Source: Nostoc sphaeroides (GTDB taxonomy: Bacteria; Cyanobacteriota; Cyanobacteriia; Cyanobacteriales; Nostocaceae). Taken from it: a stretch of 64,000 nucleotides of DNA. The position numbers and the translations under genes were made by a program. The DNA is taken from NCBI RefSeq assembly GCF_003443655.1, contig NZ_CP031941.1:1793501-1857500 (forward strand), given 5' to 3'. Under the pieces are notes generated by a model. That model was not told the origin of the DNA and ran no database searches. It saw nothing but the letters and a program-made list of their open reading frames with translations. Below, in pieces: positions 45,689 through 55,670 of this stretch; positions within the stretch are counted from its first letter, which is position 1; the number at the start of each line of letters is the position of its first letter.

Positions 45689-45813
45689 AATTTAATTTGA
45701 CGGGGTGTGAGGAGGTTGGAGGAATTTTTTTTAACGCATAGGAGCGCAAAGGAAATCGCAAAGGTACGCAGAGATTTTACGGCATTTCTCTGCGTGAGAT
45801 AGATTTATGGTTT

Positions 45814-48612
45814 TTACTCGGCAGTACTAACTAATAGGGCGACTGGGAAATGGGCGAGGGCAGATCCGATAGATAATGTTTCTGTTGCCTGTAAGGGTTG
45901 TTGAGTGATGACGTTTTTCCAGGTGGAGGGAGTTCCAGGGGGTAATAATAGGTGTGTATCTTGCCATACTGACTCGGCTAAGGGGTTTTCTCCTGGCTGA
46001 ATGAGGTTTGTTAAAAAACGAGGGGCGATCGCGATCGCTGTTTGATTGCCTTCCCGTCGCGCAAAGGCGATTATATGCTTGGCGTGGGTTCCCTGAATTT
46101 CTAATGGTAAATAATCGCCGTCCTGGAATAATGAGACATAGTTTGTTCTAGCTTGCAGTAATTGAGCCGTTAAAAACAGTTTGATTCTACCGTCGGTTTT
46201 ATTACTCAGCAATTCTTGAATCAAACCTAGAGTGTCGGTTTTCGCTTGTTCGCGGATGGCGCTTAAGTAGGTGCGTCGCTGTTCAAAATCTACCGGGCGA
46301 CGGTTGTCTGGATCAACTAGGCTTAGTTCCCAAAGTTCTGTTCCTTGGTATAAATCGGGTACGCCTGGGGCGGTAATCTTCAGTAGAGTTTGGGAAAGGG
46401 AATTGAAGATACCATACTCTGCAATTCGTTGTTGAAAGGGACGAAAGGCTTCTAAAAATTCGCCGGAGAGGGAAGGGTCGAGTACTTTTTCAATAAAGGA
46501 GGTACAAGCTTCTTCATACTCGCTATCAGGCCGCAACCAGGCTGTATGCACTTTCGCTTCTCGAATTGCCTTTATTATATAGTCTTTCACCCGTTCCACG
46601 AAGGATGCATGGTCTTGTTCGGCAAAGGGAAACGCCCCTACCAAGGTTTGATAGATAAAATACTCGTCGTTGCGATCGGGCATAGCGAACCCGTGGCGAT
46701 GGCTACGATGTCCTCGATTCATGGCACTCCAGGTATTTACCTGCTGATCCCATTCATCGGGGATTTCTGAGAGGACGTTCAATCTGGCCCGCACATCTTC
46801 GCCGCGTTTGGTGTCGTGGGTAGCTGTGGTGTTCATTGTGTGTGGCCAGGTTTCTTGATGCTGTTTGTTAAATGCATGAAATTTGGCTAAGTCGATGCCA
46901 AAATGACCAGGATTTCCCCCGACTTCATTCAGCGACAGCAACCGATTATAAACATATAATGTGGTGTCTTCTACGCCTTTTGCCATTAATGGCCCACTGT
47001 ATTGCTGCATCCGTAAGACAAAATATATCCACTGTTCGCGTTCTGTTTGAGTCAGAGAATTATCAAACTCTAGCAGCATTAACTTTTCAATAAAGGTCAG
47101 TTCGTTCTGCAATAGGGGCGCTTGTTCTTTGGCTTGATCGATTACTTCTTGAATGGTAGCGCGATCGCTTTCTCCAATTCCATCGGGTGTAATGTAGGTA
47201 CGGTAAATCGGGAACAGTGTCAAAACTTCGGCGATCGCTCTTTTTAATCCATTCAGTGTAAAATCATTGCCATAGCGATATTTGCTGGAAACGTTCTTTA
47301 ATAAAAGTGCCAGATTGTCAATATCACCTGCTAAATTCTTTTCTAAAATCAGGTGCTTTTTATCCTTCACTACTGAGGTATAATCTACTCTAGAACTAAT
47401 AAAGTTCTGGTAAATTTTATCGAAGGATGATTCATTTTCAACTTGACAAAATACACCATTTACATAGTTGAGAAAGTCATAACCAGACGTTCCTTCAATT
47501 TCCCAGTTTTCCGGCAATTCTTCGGTGAGTTCTAAAATCTTCTCGACGGTGATATAAACATCTCCCATCTTTTCCCGCAGCCTTTCGAGATACTGGATTG
47601 GGTTATAAAGTCCATCAATATGGTCAATCCGTAAACCAGTAAATTTGCCTTCTTCAACCAGCTTTTGAATTAGGCTGTGGGTATTATTAAAAACCCGCAC
47701 TTCTTCAACTTTAACGGAAATCAATTCATTGACAGTAAAGAAACGGCGATAGTTCATTTCTTCCGCGCCAACTTTCCAGAAGGCGAGGCGGTAAAATTGA
47801 TCCTTGAGTAAATCATCTAAGAGGTTAAAGCTTTCGGAATTACCGGGTTCTCCGTTAAAAGTTTTGATATTTTCATCAACGAACTCACGGATAGCATCGT
47901 TTGTGGTGTAGAGTTCCCAAACTAATCCTTTAATAAAGGCGATTTGGTCTTGTCGCTGTTTTCCGGCAACTTCTGAAGGCACACTTTTGAGAATGTAGAG
48001 AATCCCCAATAGCTTAATAAAATCGGGATGATTGCGTCCTAGTGTGCGGGTGAGTTTACCTAAATTATGAGTGATAAATTTTGTGTAAGATTCTAACCGC
48101 AGTGGCAGTTTCAAGCTGTAATAGTTGACGGTTAAACCGTTTTGTTCGTATTGCAGTTGAATGTGTCCGTTTTCTAGGGATGTACCATAGAAATCTCCTA
48201 AGAGAGGAGCGAGAATTCGCTCTTGGCGATCGCCAAAGGGAGCATTCCAAGAAAGATCGAAGTAGTCGGTATAGCTGGAATCTGGGCCGTGTTCCAATAC
48301 GTCCATCAAGTAATCGTTTTCGCTGCTATAAGCCATGTGGTTGGGCACTATATCTTGTAACCAGCCCATACCAAGGGATTGAACTTCAGCAACTAATGCA
48401 TCAAAGGATTCATTAGTTCCCAGTTCTGGGTTAAGTTGAGTGGCATCTACTATATCGTAGCCGTGGGTACTCCCGGATCTTGCTTTGAAAATCGGGGAAG
48501 CATACAAATCGGAAATACCTAAATCTGCTAGATAAGCTGCGATCGCTTTGGCGTTGTCAAAGCCAAACTGAGGTGTAAATTGGATACGGTAAGTGGCGGT
48601 AGGAATTCGCAT
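45814..48612 (-). CDS. treY: Maltooligosyltrehalose synthase
   Basis: A 932-residue GH13-family enzyme that isomerises the reducing-end alpha-1,4 link of maltooligosaccharides to alpha-1,1. Catalytic motifs are GLRIDHIDGLY (nucleophile Asp), YITVEKILE (acid/base Glu) and TTATHDTKRGED (His-Asp). The start MRIPTATYRIQFTPQFGFD is the family's usual N-terminus. The frame stays open 38 codons further upstream, but those codons (SPLCTDAIHRVSPHLHRVSP) come from a dispersed repeat and are rejected. It acts with treZ just upstream to make trehalose from glycogen-derived chains. Confidence 0.95.
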   Translation of the reverse strand: MRIPTATYRIQFTPQFGFDNAKAIAAYLADLGISDLYASPIFKARSGSTHGYDIVDATQLNPELGTNESFDALVAEVQSLGMGWLQDIVPNHMAYSSENDYLMDVLEHGPDSSYTDYFDLSWNAPFGDRQERILAPLLGDFYGTSLENGHIQLQYEQNGLTVNYYSLKLPLRLESYTKFITHNLGKLTRTLGRNHPDFIKLLGILYILKSVPSEVAGKQRQDQIAFIKGLVWELYTTNDAIREFVDENIKTFNGEPGNSESFNLLDDLLKDQFYRLAFWKVGAEEMNYRRFFTVNELISVKVEEVRVFNNTHSLIQKLVEEGKFTGLRIDHIDGLYNPIQYLERLREKMGDVYITVEKILELTEELPENWEIEGTSGYDFLNYVNGVFCQVENESSFDKIYQNFISSRVDYTSVVKDKKHLILEKNLAGDIDNLALLLKNVSSKYRYGNDFTLNGLKRAIAEVLTLFPIYRTYITPDGIGESDRATIQEVIDQAKEQAPLLQNELTFIEKLMLLEFDNSLTQTEREQWIYFVLRMQQYSGPLMAKGVEDTTLYVYNRLLSLNEVGGNPGHFGIDLAKFHAFNKQHQETWPHTMNTTATHDTKRGEDVRARLNVLSEIPDEWDQQVNTWSAMNRGHRSHRHGFAMPDRNDEYFIYQTLVGAFPFAEQDHASFVERVKDYIIKAIREAKVHTAWLRPDSEYEEACTSFIEKVLDPSLSGEFLEAFRPFQQRIAEYGIFNSLSQTLLKITAPGVPDLYQGTELWELSLVDPDNRRPVDFEQRRTYLSAIREQAKTDTLGLIQELLSNKTDGRIKLFLTAQLLQARTNYVSLFQDGDYLPLEIQGTHAKHIIAFARREGNQTAIAIAPRFLTNLIQPGENPLAESVWQDTHLLLPPGTPSTWKNVITQQPLQATETLSIGSALAHFPVALLVSTAE

Positions 48613-48741
48613 ATTTTTTTTGAGTGGGGAATGAGGAGAGACGCGATGTAGATGGGGAGAGACGCGATGAATCGCGTCTGTACAAAGTGGGGAGTGAGGG
48701 GGATGTGGTTCGACTTCGCTCACCAACCGGGAGATGGGGGA

Positions 48742-48952
48742 GTTTGAGCCTTTTTGCTCGGACGTTGAGCCTTTTTGCTCGGACGTTGAGCCTTTTTACT
48801 CGGACGTTGAGCCTTTTTACTCGGACGTTGAGCCTTTTTACTCGAACGTTGAGCCTTTTTACTCGAACGTTGAGCCTTTTTGCTCGAACGTTGAGCCTTT
48901 TTACTCGGACGTTGAGCCTTTTTACTCGGACGTTGAGCCTTTTTACTTAAAC
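48742..48952. repeat. 21-bp tandem array B, 10 units
   Basis: Ten copies of GTTGAGCCTTTTTACTCGGA-C, with variants GCTCGG and CTCGAAC, lying between treZ and treY (about 130 bp upstream of treY). The unit is nearly the same as that of array C at 63141, which also has ten copies. Inverse copies on the minus strand would be in the treZ-treY transcript. Confidence 0.95.
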
Positions 48953-48995
48953 GTTGAGGTTATGAGGCTGAAACTTTAAGTTTTAACTTTCCCTC

Positions 48996-50843
48996 TTATC
49001 CTTTTTCATAGAGGACTAAACTAGTAGGTTGCAATTTCACTTCTTGACCTACAGAAAGATGTTCCGCAGCTTCAGAACCATGTCCAGACCATGAGGTATC
49101 AGCAGAGTCTAACAATTTATTAGCATTTTGCTCAAACGGCAAATTCACTGTCACTGGAGACGAATTGAAGTTCATCACAAATATTAGTTCACTGGATTCG
49201 CACCAACGGCGCACTATTACCAACTGCTTCTCTTCATCGCTAGTCGCTTGGATAGAGTTGCGCTCTTGATTCAAAAGTGCTGGATGCGTCTTGCGGAAAT
49301 TAATTAACTGGCGATACCAATCCCACAGAACTTTGTGCTTACCGTTATTACGTAATTCCCAATTAAGTTTAGACTTTAGGAAAGTTTCTGCCGATTCGGG
49401 ATCTGGGGGATCATCTGCATAGTGAAATGCTTCAAATTCTTCTTTGCGTCCGGCTCGCACCATTTGAATTAAATCTGGATCGGAGTGACTAACAAAGTAA
49501 ATGAAGGGTGCTGTTTCACCGTATTCTTCTCCCATGAATAACAGGGGTAAATTGGGCGACAATAGCACAGCCCCAGCAGCTAACTTTAATCCCTCAAAAG
49601 AGATTCGCAAGCTGAGGCGTTCCCCTTTCATTTGGTTGCCGATTTGATCGTGATTCTGGATGCAGACAGAAAACTGTGATAAAGGGCGATCGCGGCAAGA
49701 TACGCCATGAAATCGCTTACGATGTGGTGCATATTTCCAATCGTAGACAAAAGTATCTTCATAAGCTTTTGCCAACTGAGCAGTTTGCCCAAAATCTTGA
49801 TAATATCCTTGGCGATCGCCTGTCAAGAGTGCGTGCAATGAATGGTGAAAATCATCACTCCACTGGGCATCAAGACTATATCCACCCAATTCTGCTGGAC
49901 GAATTATTTGGGGATTATTCAGGTCACTTTCGGCAATTAAATGGCGTTTCCATTTTTGCCCTTGTTCTGAAAAATGATGAACTGCTTCCGCCAGTTCCCA
50001 TAAAAAATGCTTTGCCCCCAAGTCGTAAATTGCTTGAATGGCATCCAGCCGCAATGCATCTATGTGGAAATCGCGCAACCAGTAAAGCGCATTTTCAATA
50101 AAATAATTTCGCACACCCTGACTATGAGCATCGTCGAAATTCAGCGCTTCGCCCCAAGGTGTTTTATAGGTTTTTGTAAAGTAGGGCGCGAACTGACTCA
50201 TATAGTTGCCTTCTGGCCCAAAGTGGTTATACACCACATCCAGCACTACGGCAATTCCGTGTTGATGGCAAGCATTTACCAGTTGTTTCAGTTCGGCTGG
50301 GCTACCGTAAGAATTTTGCACAGCATAAGGATAAACGCCGTCATAACCCCAGTTGCGGTATGCAAGAGAAGCTTCAATATGCGTATCTCCCGGAAATTGA
50401 GAGATAGGCATGATTTCAATGGCGTTAATTCCCAGTTCTTTCAAATCCGGTAAACGGGGAATAATCGCAGTGAAAGTTCCTTCAGGCGTGAAAGTCCCAA
50501 CGTGAACTTCATAAAAAATCATCGACTCTACAGGAATCCCAGCCCACCCTTCATCTGTCCACTCAAACTGTTGATCGACAATTTGCGACGGCCCATGTAC
50601 CCCTTCTGGTTGATACTGCGACGCAGGATCAGCAAAAGCGTCTTGCCCATTTAAGACATACCGATAAAGCGTACCTGGATATACATCGTTAACCTTCGTT
50701 TGCCAGTATCCCTCAGACTGAGGCTTGAGCGGAATTAACTGCTGTTCTGGCGTCAAAATTTGTACAGTGACGCTCTCTAATAGCGGAGACCAAACTGTAA
50801 ATTCACACTCTCCGTCACCCAAGTAGTTAGCACCTATTCTCAC
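48996..50843 (-). CDS. treZ: Maltooligosyltrehalose trehalohydrolase
   Basis: A 615-residue GH13 enzyme that releases trehalose from maltooligosyltrehalose made by TreY. Motifs: ALRLDAIQAI (nucleophile Asp), LIAESDLN (Glu) and QNHDQIG (Asp). An N-terminal CBM48-like domain (GECEFTVWSPLLESVTVQIL) is present. The start is chosen at GTG 50843: a GGGAGGA Shine-Dalgarno sits 6 nt upstream, and the protein then begins VRIGANYLG, as in relatives. The longer ATG frame (50885) reads straight through this ribosome-binding site. It is the first gene of the trehalose cluster. Confidence 0.93.
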   Translation of the reverse strand: MRIGANYLGDGECEFTVWSPLLESVTVQILTPEQQLIPLKPQSEGYWQTKVNDVYPGTLYRYVLNGQDAFADPASQYQPEGVHGPSQIVDQQFEWTDEGWAGIPVESMIFYEVHVGTFTPEGTFTAIIPRLPDLKELGINAIEIMPISQFPGDTHIEASLAYRNWGYDGVYPYAVQNSYGSPAELKQLVNACHQHGIAVVLDVVYNHFGPEGNYMSQFAPYFTKTYKTPWGEALNFDDAHSQGVRNYFIENALYWLRDFHIDALRLDAIQAIYDLGAKHFLWELAEAVHHFSEQGQKWKRHLIAESDLNNPQIIRPAELGGYSLDAQWSDDFHHSLHALLTGDRQGYYQDFGQTAQLAKAYEDTFVYDWKYAPHRKRFHGVSCRDRPLSQFSVCIQNHDQIGNQMKGERLSLRISFEGLKLAAGAVLLSPNLPLLFMGEEYGETAPFIYFVSHSDPDLIQMVRAGRKEEFEAFHYADDPPDPESAETFLKSKLNWELRNNGKHKVLWDWYRQLINFRKTHPALLNQERNSIQATSDEEKQLVIVRRWCESSELIFVMNFNSSPVTVNLPFEQNANKLLDSADTSWSGHGSEAAEHLSVGQEVKLQPTSLVLYEKG

Positions 50844-51047
50844 GCAGTATCCTCCCATCAGTTCCAGTTTGTTGTGCCGAATCATGGCGCGATCGCAAAT
50901 GTCATGGATTGCACAATATTTACAAACACGCCAGATAGCATAATGGTTGGTCTACCGAGCTTTTAGCTAGCACCTGGAGGCGGATTTTTTACGAGAATAA
51001 ATTCTCTCTAATGACAAATTCAGTTGTGAAGCAGACAGGGCAATAAG

Positions 51048-51140
51048 TTTTGGTTAAGGTTTTTTGATGAAAATTTTAGATCACAAATCCGCGATTCATC
51101 GCGTCTGATTATTGTAGAGACGGCGATTCATCGCGTCTTG
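51048..51140. repeat. Partial CAATACGG-type MITE with hairpin
   Basis: GGTTAAGGTTTTTTGATGAAAA matches the inner part of the left terminus of the MITE at 43731. It is followed by the TCCGCGATTCATCGCGTCTG and GAGACGGCGATTCATCGCG modules. The terminal bases are degenerate and the right terminus is missing, so it is a decayed copy touching the 3' end of the DCC gene. Confidence 0.6.
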
Positions 51141-51142
51141 TC

Positions 51143-51544
51143 TTAATTGCAGTTCCCATCCACACAGTACGACGATTGATATGTATTAGAACGTTTACCA
51201 AAGATTGCATAGCGATTATCGCGGATTTGTTCGTAAAAGCGATCGCCTGCCCATTTCATCCCAGGTAAGGCTCGATAAGCGTCTACAAATATACTTCCTG
51301 CTGGCAATAATCGCCCAATTTCTTCAGCCGCGTTACTACCTTGCCAACGTCTCTGAGGATCGTTACCATCAATTAAAATCACTCCCTGTTCACAGTCTTG
51401 GGCTGTAATTCCCCACTGTAAAAGTGTTTGCTCATCTTGCATAGGACTGTAGCGAAATAGCTTTCCTTGGTCTAAGGTTTCTAGCGATCGCACTAAGGTA
51501 ACGCAGAGATTACAATTCCCGTCGTAGATTACGTAGTAATTCAT
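51143..51544 (-). CDS. DCC-family thiol-disulfide oxidoreductase-like protein (DUF393)
   Basis: A 133-residue protein with the family-defining N-terminal motif YDGNCNLCVTLVRSLE (DxxCxxC type). The central part has a conserved IDGNDPQRRWQGSNAAEEIG region, and the C-terminus ends in SYCVDGNCN. DUF393 proteins have a thioredoxin-like fold and are presumed redox proteins. ATG 51544 is preferred; the open frame extends 12 codons upstream without support. It stands alone, upstream of the trehalose cluster's side region. Confidence 0.85.
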   Translation of the reverse strand: MNYYVIYDGNCNLCVTLVRSLETLDQGKLFRYSPMQDEQTLLQWGITAQDCEQGVILIDGNDPQRRWQGSNAAEEIGRLLPAGSIFVDAYRALPGMKWAGDRFYEQIRDNRYAIFGKRSNTYQSSYCVDGNCN

Positions 51545-51680
51545 AAAAATAACTGAGTTGGCAGATGTGTATAAATACAACTTTGGTATTCTAGCTTAGA
51601 AAACCTTAGCGATCGCTCTTACCTCAGTAATGCAGTGCTAAATAATCCGATCTACCTCAGTCAAAACAAAATTTAATTTG

Positions 51681-52286
51681 TTAAATATGCATAATGTCGT
51701 CTAGCTTAAGTTGTAAATTTGGCAAGAGTTCAGACGAAATAGTATCTCCTAAGCGATATTGTTGCTGCTCGTACACACCGTTAACTAACTGACAAACAGT
51801 GAATGTGGGTTGTTTCGGATTGCCAATAAATTGCAAACCACCCAAACCACGAAAATCTACAATCCAATATTCTGGAATGTTAAGAAAAGCGTATTCTTCC
51901 ACTTTTCTTGCATAATCATCTTGCCAATTTGTACTTACAACTTCAGCAACAAGTTTAATAGTACTGCCGTTACAAATAATAGGTTCTTTTTGCCAAAGCG
52001 GTTCTTTATTAACTTCTGCTTTATCTAAAACAATTACATCAGGACGCAGCGCTGTAGCTTCAGCCGCAGGTGGTTTAATCAAACAAGTTTTTGGAATTAG
52101 CCAGTTTAAATTAGAATTAAAAATTTCGATATAGATTCTACCAGCAATACTACCTGCAACAGCTTCGTGTGGCCCTGTAGGTTCCATGTCTCTTAGTTGT
52201 CCGTCGATTAATTCGTAGCGTGTATTGTCAGCATATTGGATTATAAATTCCTCAAAGGTAAGTAGTTTGGGCGAGGTGTAGGTCAT
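51681..52286 (-). CDS. Uma2-family endonuclease-like protein (DUF820)
   Basis: A 201-residue soluble protein of the Uma2/DUF820 group, expanded in cyanobacteria and related to PD-(D/E)XK nucleases. Motifs: TRYELIDGQL, ALRPDVIVLD (candidate catalytic Asp) and LVAEVVSTNWQDDYARKVEE (candidate Glu and Lys, weaker than the classical EXK). The role of these proteins is unclear; many copies occur per genome. It stands alone next to a MITE. Confidence 0.85.
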   Translation of the reverse strand: MTYTSPKLLTFEEFIIQYADNTRYELIDGQLRDMEPTGPHEAVAGSIAGRIYIEIFNSNLNWLIPKTCLIKPPAAEATALRPDVIVLDKAEVNKEPLWQKEPIICNGSTIKLVAEVVSTNWQDDYARKVEEYAFLNIPEYWIVDFRGLGGLQFIGNPKQPTFTVCQLVNGVYEQQQYRLGDTISSELLPNLQLKLDDIMHI

Positions 52287-52383
52287 TATGTCTTGTTTTG
52301 ATTTGGACTTTGGCTTATTGTAGCGACTGCCGTTGCCAAGTACAAAAAAGGTGGGTTAATTTTTGGAAGCGATCGCATTTAGA

Positions 52384-52534
52384 TAAGTAGTCGGACAAAA
52401 ATATTTACAGTCATTGCGAGCGTTCGCGTTAGCGTCTCGAAGAGAAGCGAAGCAATCCCAGCCCTTGCGATTGCTTCATTCCGCTTCGCTCCATTCGCAA
52501 TGACATTGTGTAATTAATTCTGTCTGACTACTTA
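52384..52534. mobile_element. 151-bp MITE-like element, copy 2 (AAGTAGTC ends)
   Basis: Identical to 31450-31600 along its whole length, with TA at both flanks. It lies directly next to the AATTCGT repeat at 52538-52650. Confidence 0.9.
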
Positions 52535-52537
52535 AAG

Positions 52538-52650
52538 TAATTCGTAATTCGTAATTCGTAATTCGTAATTAAGTTTTGTAATGGGGATTTAACCCCAACA
52601 CAAAACTTGCCGGTTTTAGAACCGGGGGACTTAAACCCACGGAACTAGTT
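52538..52650. repeat. Interspersed repeat: AATTCGT array plus GGGGATTTA element, copy 2
   Basis: Closely related to 11961-12078 in order and sequence (AATTCGT heptamers, AAGTTTTGTAATGGGGATTT, then GAACCGGGGGACTTAAACCC). Confidence 0.7.
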
Positions 52651-52763
52651 AATACGATAATACAAATACTAAAAAGCTTGTCCACAAACATTGCCCCCTG
52701 TTTCCAGTTATCATGCCTTTGGAATGGTATTTGCTTAGTTTTTTCATTAATGAGAAAATATTT

Positions 52764-53838
52764 ATGAGATACAAACTCTTGGGCAAAAGCGGGTTAAGAG
52801 TCTCTGAACTCTCCTTGGGAACCATGACCTTTGGTGAAGATTGGGGTTGGGGTGCATCTGTTGACGAAAGTCGTAAAATCTTTGATAGCTATGTAGAAGC
52901 AGGGGGAAATTTCATTGACACCGCCAACGGTTATACCGATGGTAGCAGTGAAAAAATTGTCGGCGAGTTGATTGGCTTAGAACGGGAACGCTTTGTAGTT
53001 GCGACAAAATATTCCTTTCCCTTGCAGATGAATAACAAAAAGGGCGACCCTAACGCCAGTGGAAACCATCGCAAAAATTTAATTCAGTCTTTAGAAGGTA
53101 GCTTGAAACGACTCAATACCGATTACATTGATTTATTCTGGTTACACGCTTGGGATTTTACAACACCTATTGAAGAAGTATTGCGTAGGCGTAGCCCGCC
53201 GTAGGCATCGCTTGATGATGTAGTCCGTCAAGGTAAAGTACTTTACATCGGTATTTCTGACACACCCGCTTGGATCGTTTCCCAAGCAAATACCATCGCC
53301 CAATACCAAGGATGGACGCAATTTGTCGCCCTGCAAATTGAGTATAGTTTAATTCAACGAACCCCAGAACGTGACTTGCTACCGATGGCTAAAGCCTTAG
53401 ATTTAGCAGTAACACCGTGGTCGCCTTTAGGTGGTGGTGTGCTGACAGGTAAGTATAATCAGCCTCCTCAAGCAGGCGATGAACAAGGAAGATTAGCAAA
53501 TGCAGCATTAGGAACTATTTCAGAACGGAATTTAGCGAATCGCTCAAGTTGTCAGTGAAGTTGCAGCTCAAATTGGACACACACCTTCACAGGTAGCATT
53601 AGCTTGGTTACACGCTCAAAATGGTGTGATTATTCCGATAATTGGGGCACGTAAATTAACGCAGTTTCAAGATAACTTAGCTTCTTTAGATATCACCCTC
53701 TCGCCAGAACATTTGCAACGTTTAAATGAAGTGAGTCAAATTGAACTGGGTTTTCCCCATGACTTTTTACACAATGATCTTATTCGCGATCGCCTTTTCG
53801 GTGGTACATTTAATACCATAGAAAATCATCGGATCTAA
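52764..53838 (+). pseudogene. Aldo/keto reductase with two lesions
   Basis: This reads as one aldo/keto reductase of about 355 residues (MRYKLLGKSGLRVSELSLGT, then FIDTANGYTDGSSE, ATKYSFP and VTPWSPLGGGVLTGK) but is broken twice. (1) At about 53175-53204 the dispersed repeat module GTAGGCGTAGCCCGCCGTAG interrupts ...TTEEVLR|...LDDVVRQGKVLYIG, bringing an in-frame TAG at 53202; the frame resumes unchanged after it. (2) Near 53537 a single extra A turns GCGATCGC into GCGAATCGC, shifting frame; correcting it restores ...RNLAIAQVVSEVAAQIGH and the C-terminus to 53838. Start ATG 52764 is preferred over 52713. The first lesion alone would remove half the protein. Confidence 0.8.
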
Positions 53839-53954
53839 CTAATAGTAATAAACAGTAACACATTCAGGCATTAATTCAATCCATCGTCAGAGAGTTTCGC
53901 CAAGCCTTGCAATTCTGTAGAGTTAGATATAAAAGGCATTAACAACGTAGAATC

Positions 53955-54527
53955 ATGAGCGACAACAGCATTACATCACGTTTGTACCCTACCCGCATTG
54001 ACATTCCCGCCGAAGCGCGAGTGGAAATAGTGGTACTTCTCAACCAAACTTTGGCTGCTACTTCAGATTTGAAAACCCAAGCAAAGCAAGCGCACTGGAA
54101 TGTTAAAGGTACTGACTTTTACCAGTTACACTTATTATTTGATGAACTTGCTGGGGAATTAGAAGGATACATCGATATGGTCGCTGAACGCGTTACAGCT
54201 TTAGGCGGATACGCTTTTGGAACAGCCCGCGCCGCAGCTAGTAATTCAATTTTGCCAGAATATCCCTTAGATATTTTGGATGGTAAAGATCATGTAACAG
54301 CCTTGTCAGATCGTTATGCACTCTATGGTAAACATATTAGAGAAGCGATCGATAAAACTGATGAATTAGGCGACCTCGATACCGCCGACCTTTACACCGA
54401 AATTTCTCGCACTATTGACAAACGACTCTGGTTCTTAGAAGCTCATCTACAAGTAGCAGAAATTAAGGCAGAGAATGGCAAAACGGCTACTACTAAAACT
54501 CAAAAGATCCCTGCTGGTGTAAAATAA
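53955..54527 (+). CDS. dps: Dps-family ferritin-like DNA-protection protein
   Basis: A 190-residue protein of the Dps group, which oxidises and stores iron and may bind DNA under stress. The ferroxidase-site pattern is visible: KQAHWNVKGTDFYQLHLLFD (His and Asp), then ELAGELEGYIDMVAERVTAL (Glu). The first 30 residues lie before the four-helix bundle, and the C-terminal tail is Lys/Thr-rich (KAENGKTATTKTQKIPAG), perhaps a DNA-contacting tail. A predicted terminator follows 50 bp after the stop, so it is monocistronic. Nostoc genomes carry several dps paralogues; which one this is cannot be decided here. Confidence 0.92.
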   Translation: MSDNSITSRLYPTRIDIPAEARVEIVVLLNQTLAATSDLKTQAKQAHWNVKGTDFYQLHLLFDELAGELEGYIDMVAERVTALGGYAFGTARAAASNSILPEYPLDILDGKDHVTALSDRYALYGKHIREAIDKTDELGDLDTADLYTEISRTIDKRLWFLEAHLQVAEIKAENGKTATTKTQKIPAGVK

Positions 54528-54577
54528 GCACTTTTGATAAAAGTAGTCTTTCGTAAATCTAATAGTATCTTTTTGGT

Positions 54578-54606
54578 AAGTACGTCACTTTTAAGTGCGT
54601 ACTTTT
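54578..54606 (+). terminator. Predicted terminator after dps
   Basis: Hairpin AAGTACG-T-CACTT paired with AAGTG-C-GTACTT around a TT loop, followed by TTTCATTTTT. Located 50 nt after the dps stop codon. Confidence 0.6.
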
Positions 54607-54830
54607 CATTTTTATGTATATACTTTACTATTGAAATAGTTCAAAACTAGGTCGAAAAACTTTAGAATATCTTCGACAAGCGATACATCAAGATTAATAC
54701 TTCAACTTCAATAAGCTGTCGGTTAGTGAAAAAGCATCTAATTCTATTCTGGTTCCAAACCCCTAATTCCAAACTCCTAACTCCTAACTCCTAACTCTAA
54801 CTAAATACTCATTAACAACGAGGTAAATAT

Positions 54831-55547
54831 ATGTCTCAAAATACAATTACCCATCTAATTCACGATCGCAACGCTCGTGGTCACGCTAAAATGGGCTGGC
54901 TCGATAGTTATCACACATTTTCCTTCGGTAGTTTTTACGATCCCAACCGCATGGGATTTCGCTCTCTGCGAGTGATTAACGACGATCGCATCGCCCCCGG
55001 TGCTGGATTCCCTACCCACAGCCATCGTGACATGGAAATCCTCACTTATGTCTTAGAAGGTGCTGTAGAGCATAAAGACAGCTTGGGTACTGGATCGGTG
55101 ATTCGCCCTGGTGATGCACAGATTATGAGCGCTGGAACTGGAATCAGTCACAGTGAATTTAATCCTTCGCCAACTGAACCACTACACCTGCTACAAATCT
55201 GGATTCTTCCCGATCGAGAAGGAATAACGCCAAGATACGAACAAAAAGCTTTTCCTCTCGAAGAAAAGCGCGGTAAACTTCGCTTAATTGCCTCTAAAGA
55301 TGGGCGTGATGGTGCTGTGACAATTCACCAAGATGTTGAGTTATATACATCTATTTTAGAGTCAGGCGATGTTGTTAATTATCAAGTTAAACGCGATCGC
55401 TATGCCTGGTTACAAATAGCCCAAGGTATAGTTAACTTAAATGGCGAGGAACTCAGAGCCGGCGATGGTGTACAAATCAACGGCGAAGAACAGCTAGAAA
55501 TTAGCACCAACATCGGCGGTGAAATCTTGCTTTTCGATTTAGGCTAA
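54831..55547 (+). CDS. Pirin-family protein (YhaK/YhhW-like bicupin)
   Basis: A 238-residue cupin protein. Metal-binding residues are visible as [12 protein letters not shown] (His-X-His) and [10 protein letters not shown] (His, Glu), the pirin iron site. Bacterial homologues show quercetinase activity in vitro; physiological roles vary. Conserved N-terminal features [20 protein letters not shown] and [17 protein letters not shown] are typical. An AGGTAA-like Shine-Dalgarno precedes ATG 54831. It stands alone 300 bp after dps; both could be stress-responsive, but nothing in the sequence shows this. Confidence 0.9.
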   Translation: MSQNTITHLIHDRNARGHAKMGWLDSYHTFSFGSFYDPNRMGFRSLRVINDDRIAPGAGFPTHSHRDMEILTYVLEGAVEHKDSLGTGSVIRPGDAQIMSAGTGISHSEFNPSPTEPLHLLQIWILPDREGITPRYEQKAFPLEEKRGKLRLIASKDGRDGAVTIHQDVELYTSILESGDVVNYQVKRDRYAWLQIAQGIVNLNGEELRAGDGVQINGEEQLEISTNIGGEILLFDLG

Positions 55548-55670
55548 TTTAAAGTCTGTTTGCTGAAAGGCTAGCTTGTAGGGTGGGCATTCTAATGTCT
55601 ACCCTACAGTCATTTATATTGTCTGCACAACTGTTAGAGTTAACTTAATAAATCATTGAGGATGTTGCAG

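Noticed and set aside
48624..48979. Two overlapping + frames with SLFTRTL or VEPFYSD repeats
   Set aside because: Products of 21-bp array B; not protein-like outside the repeat.
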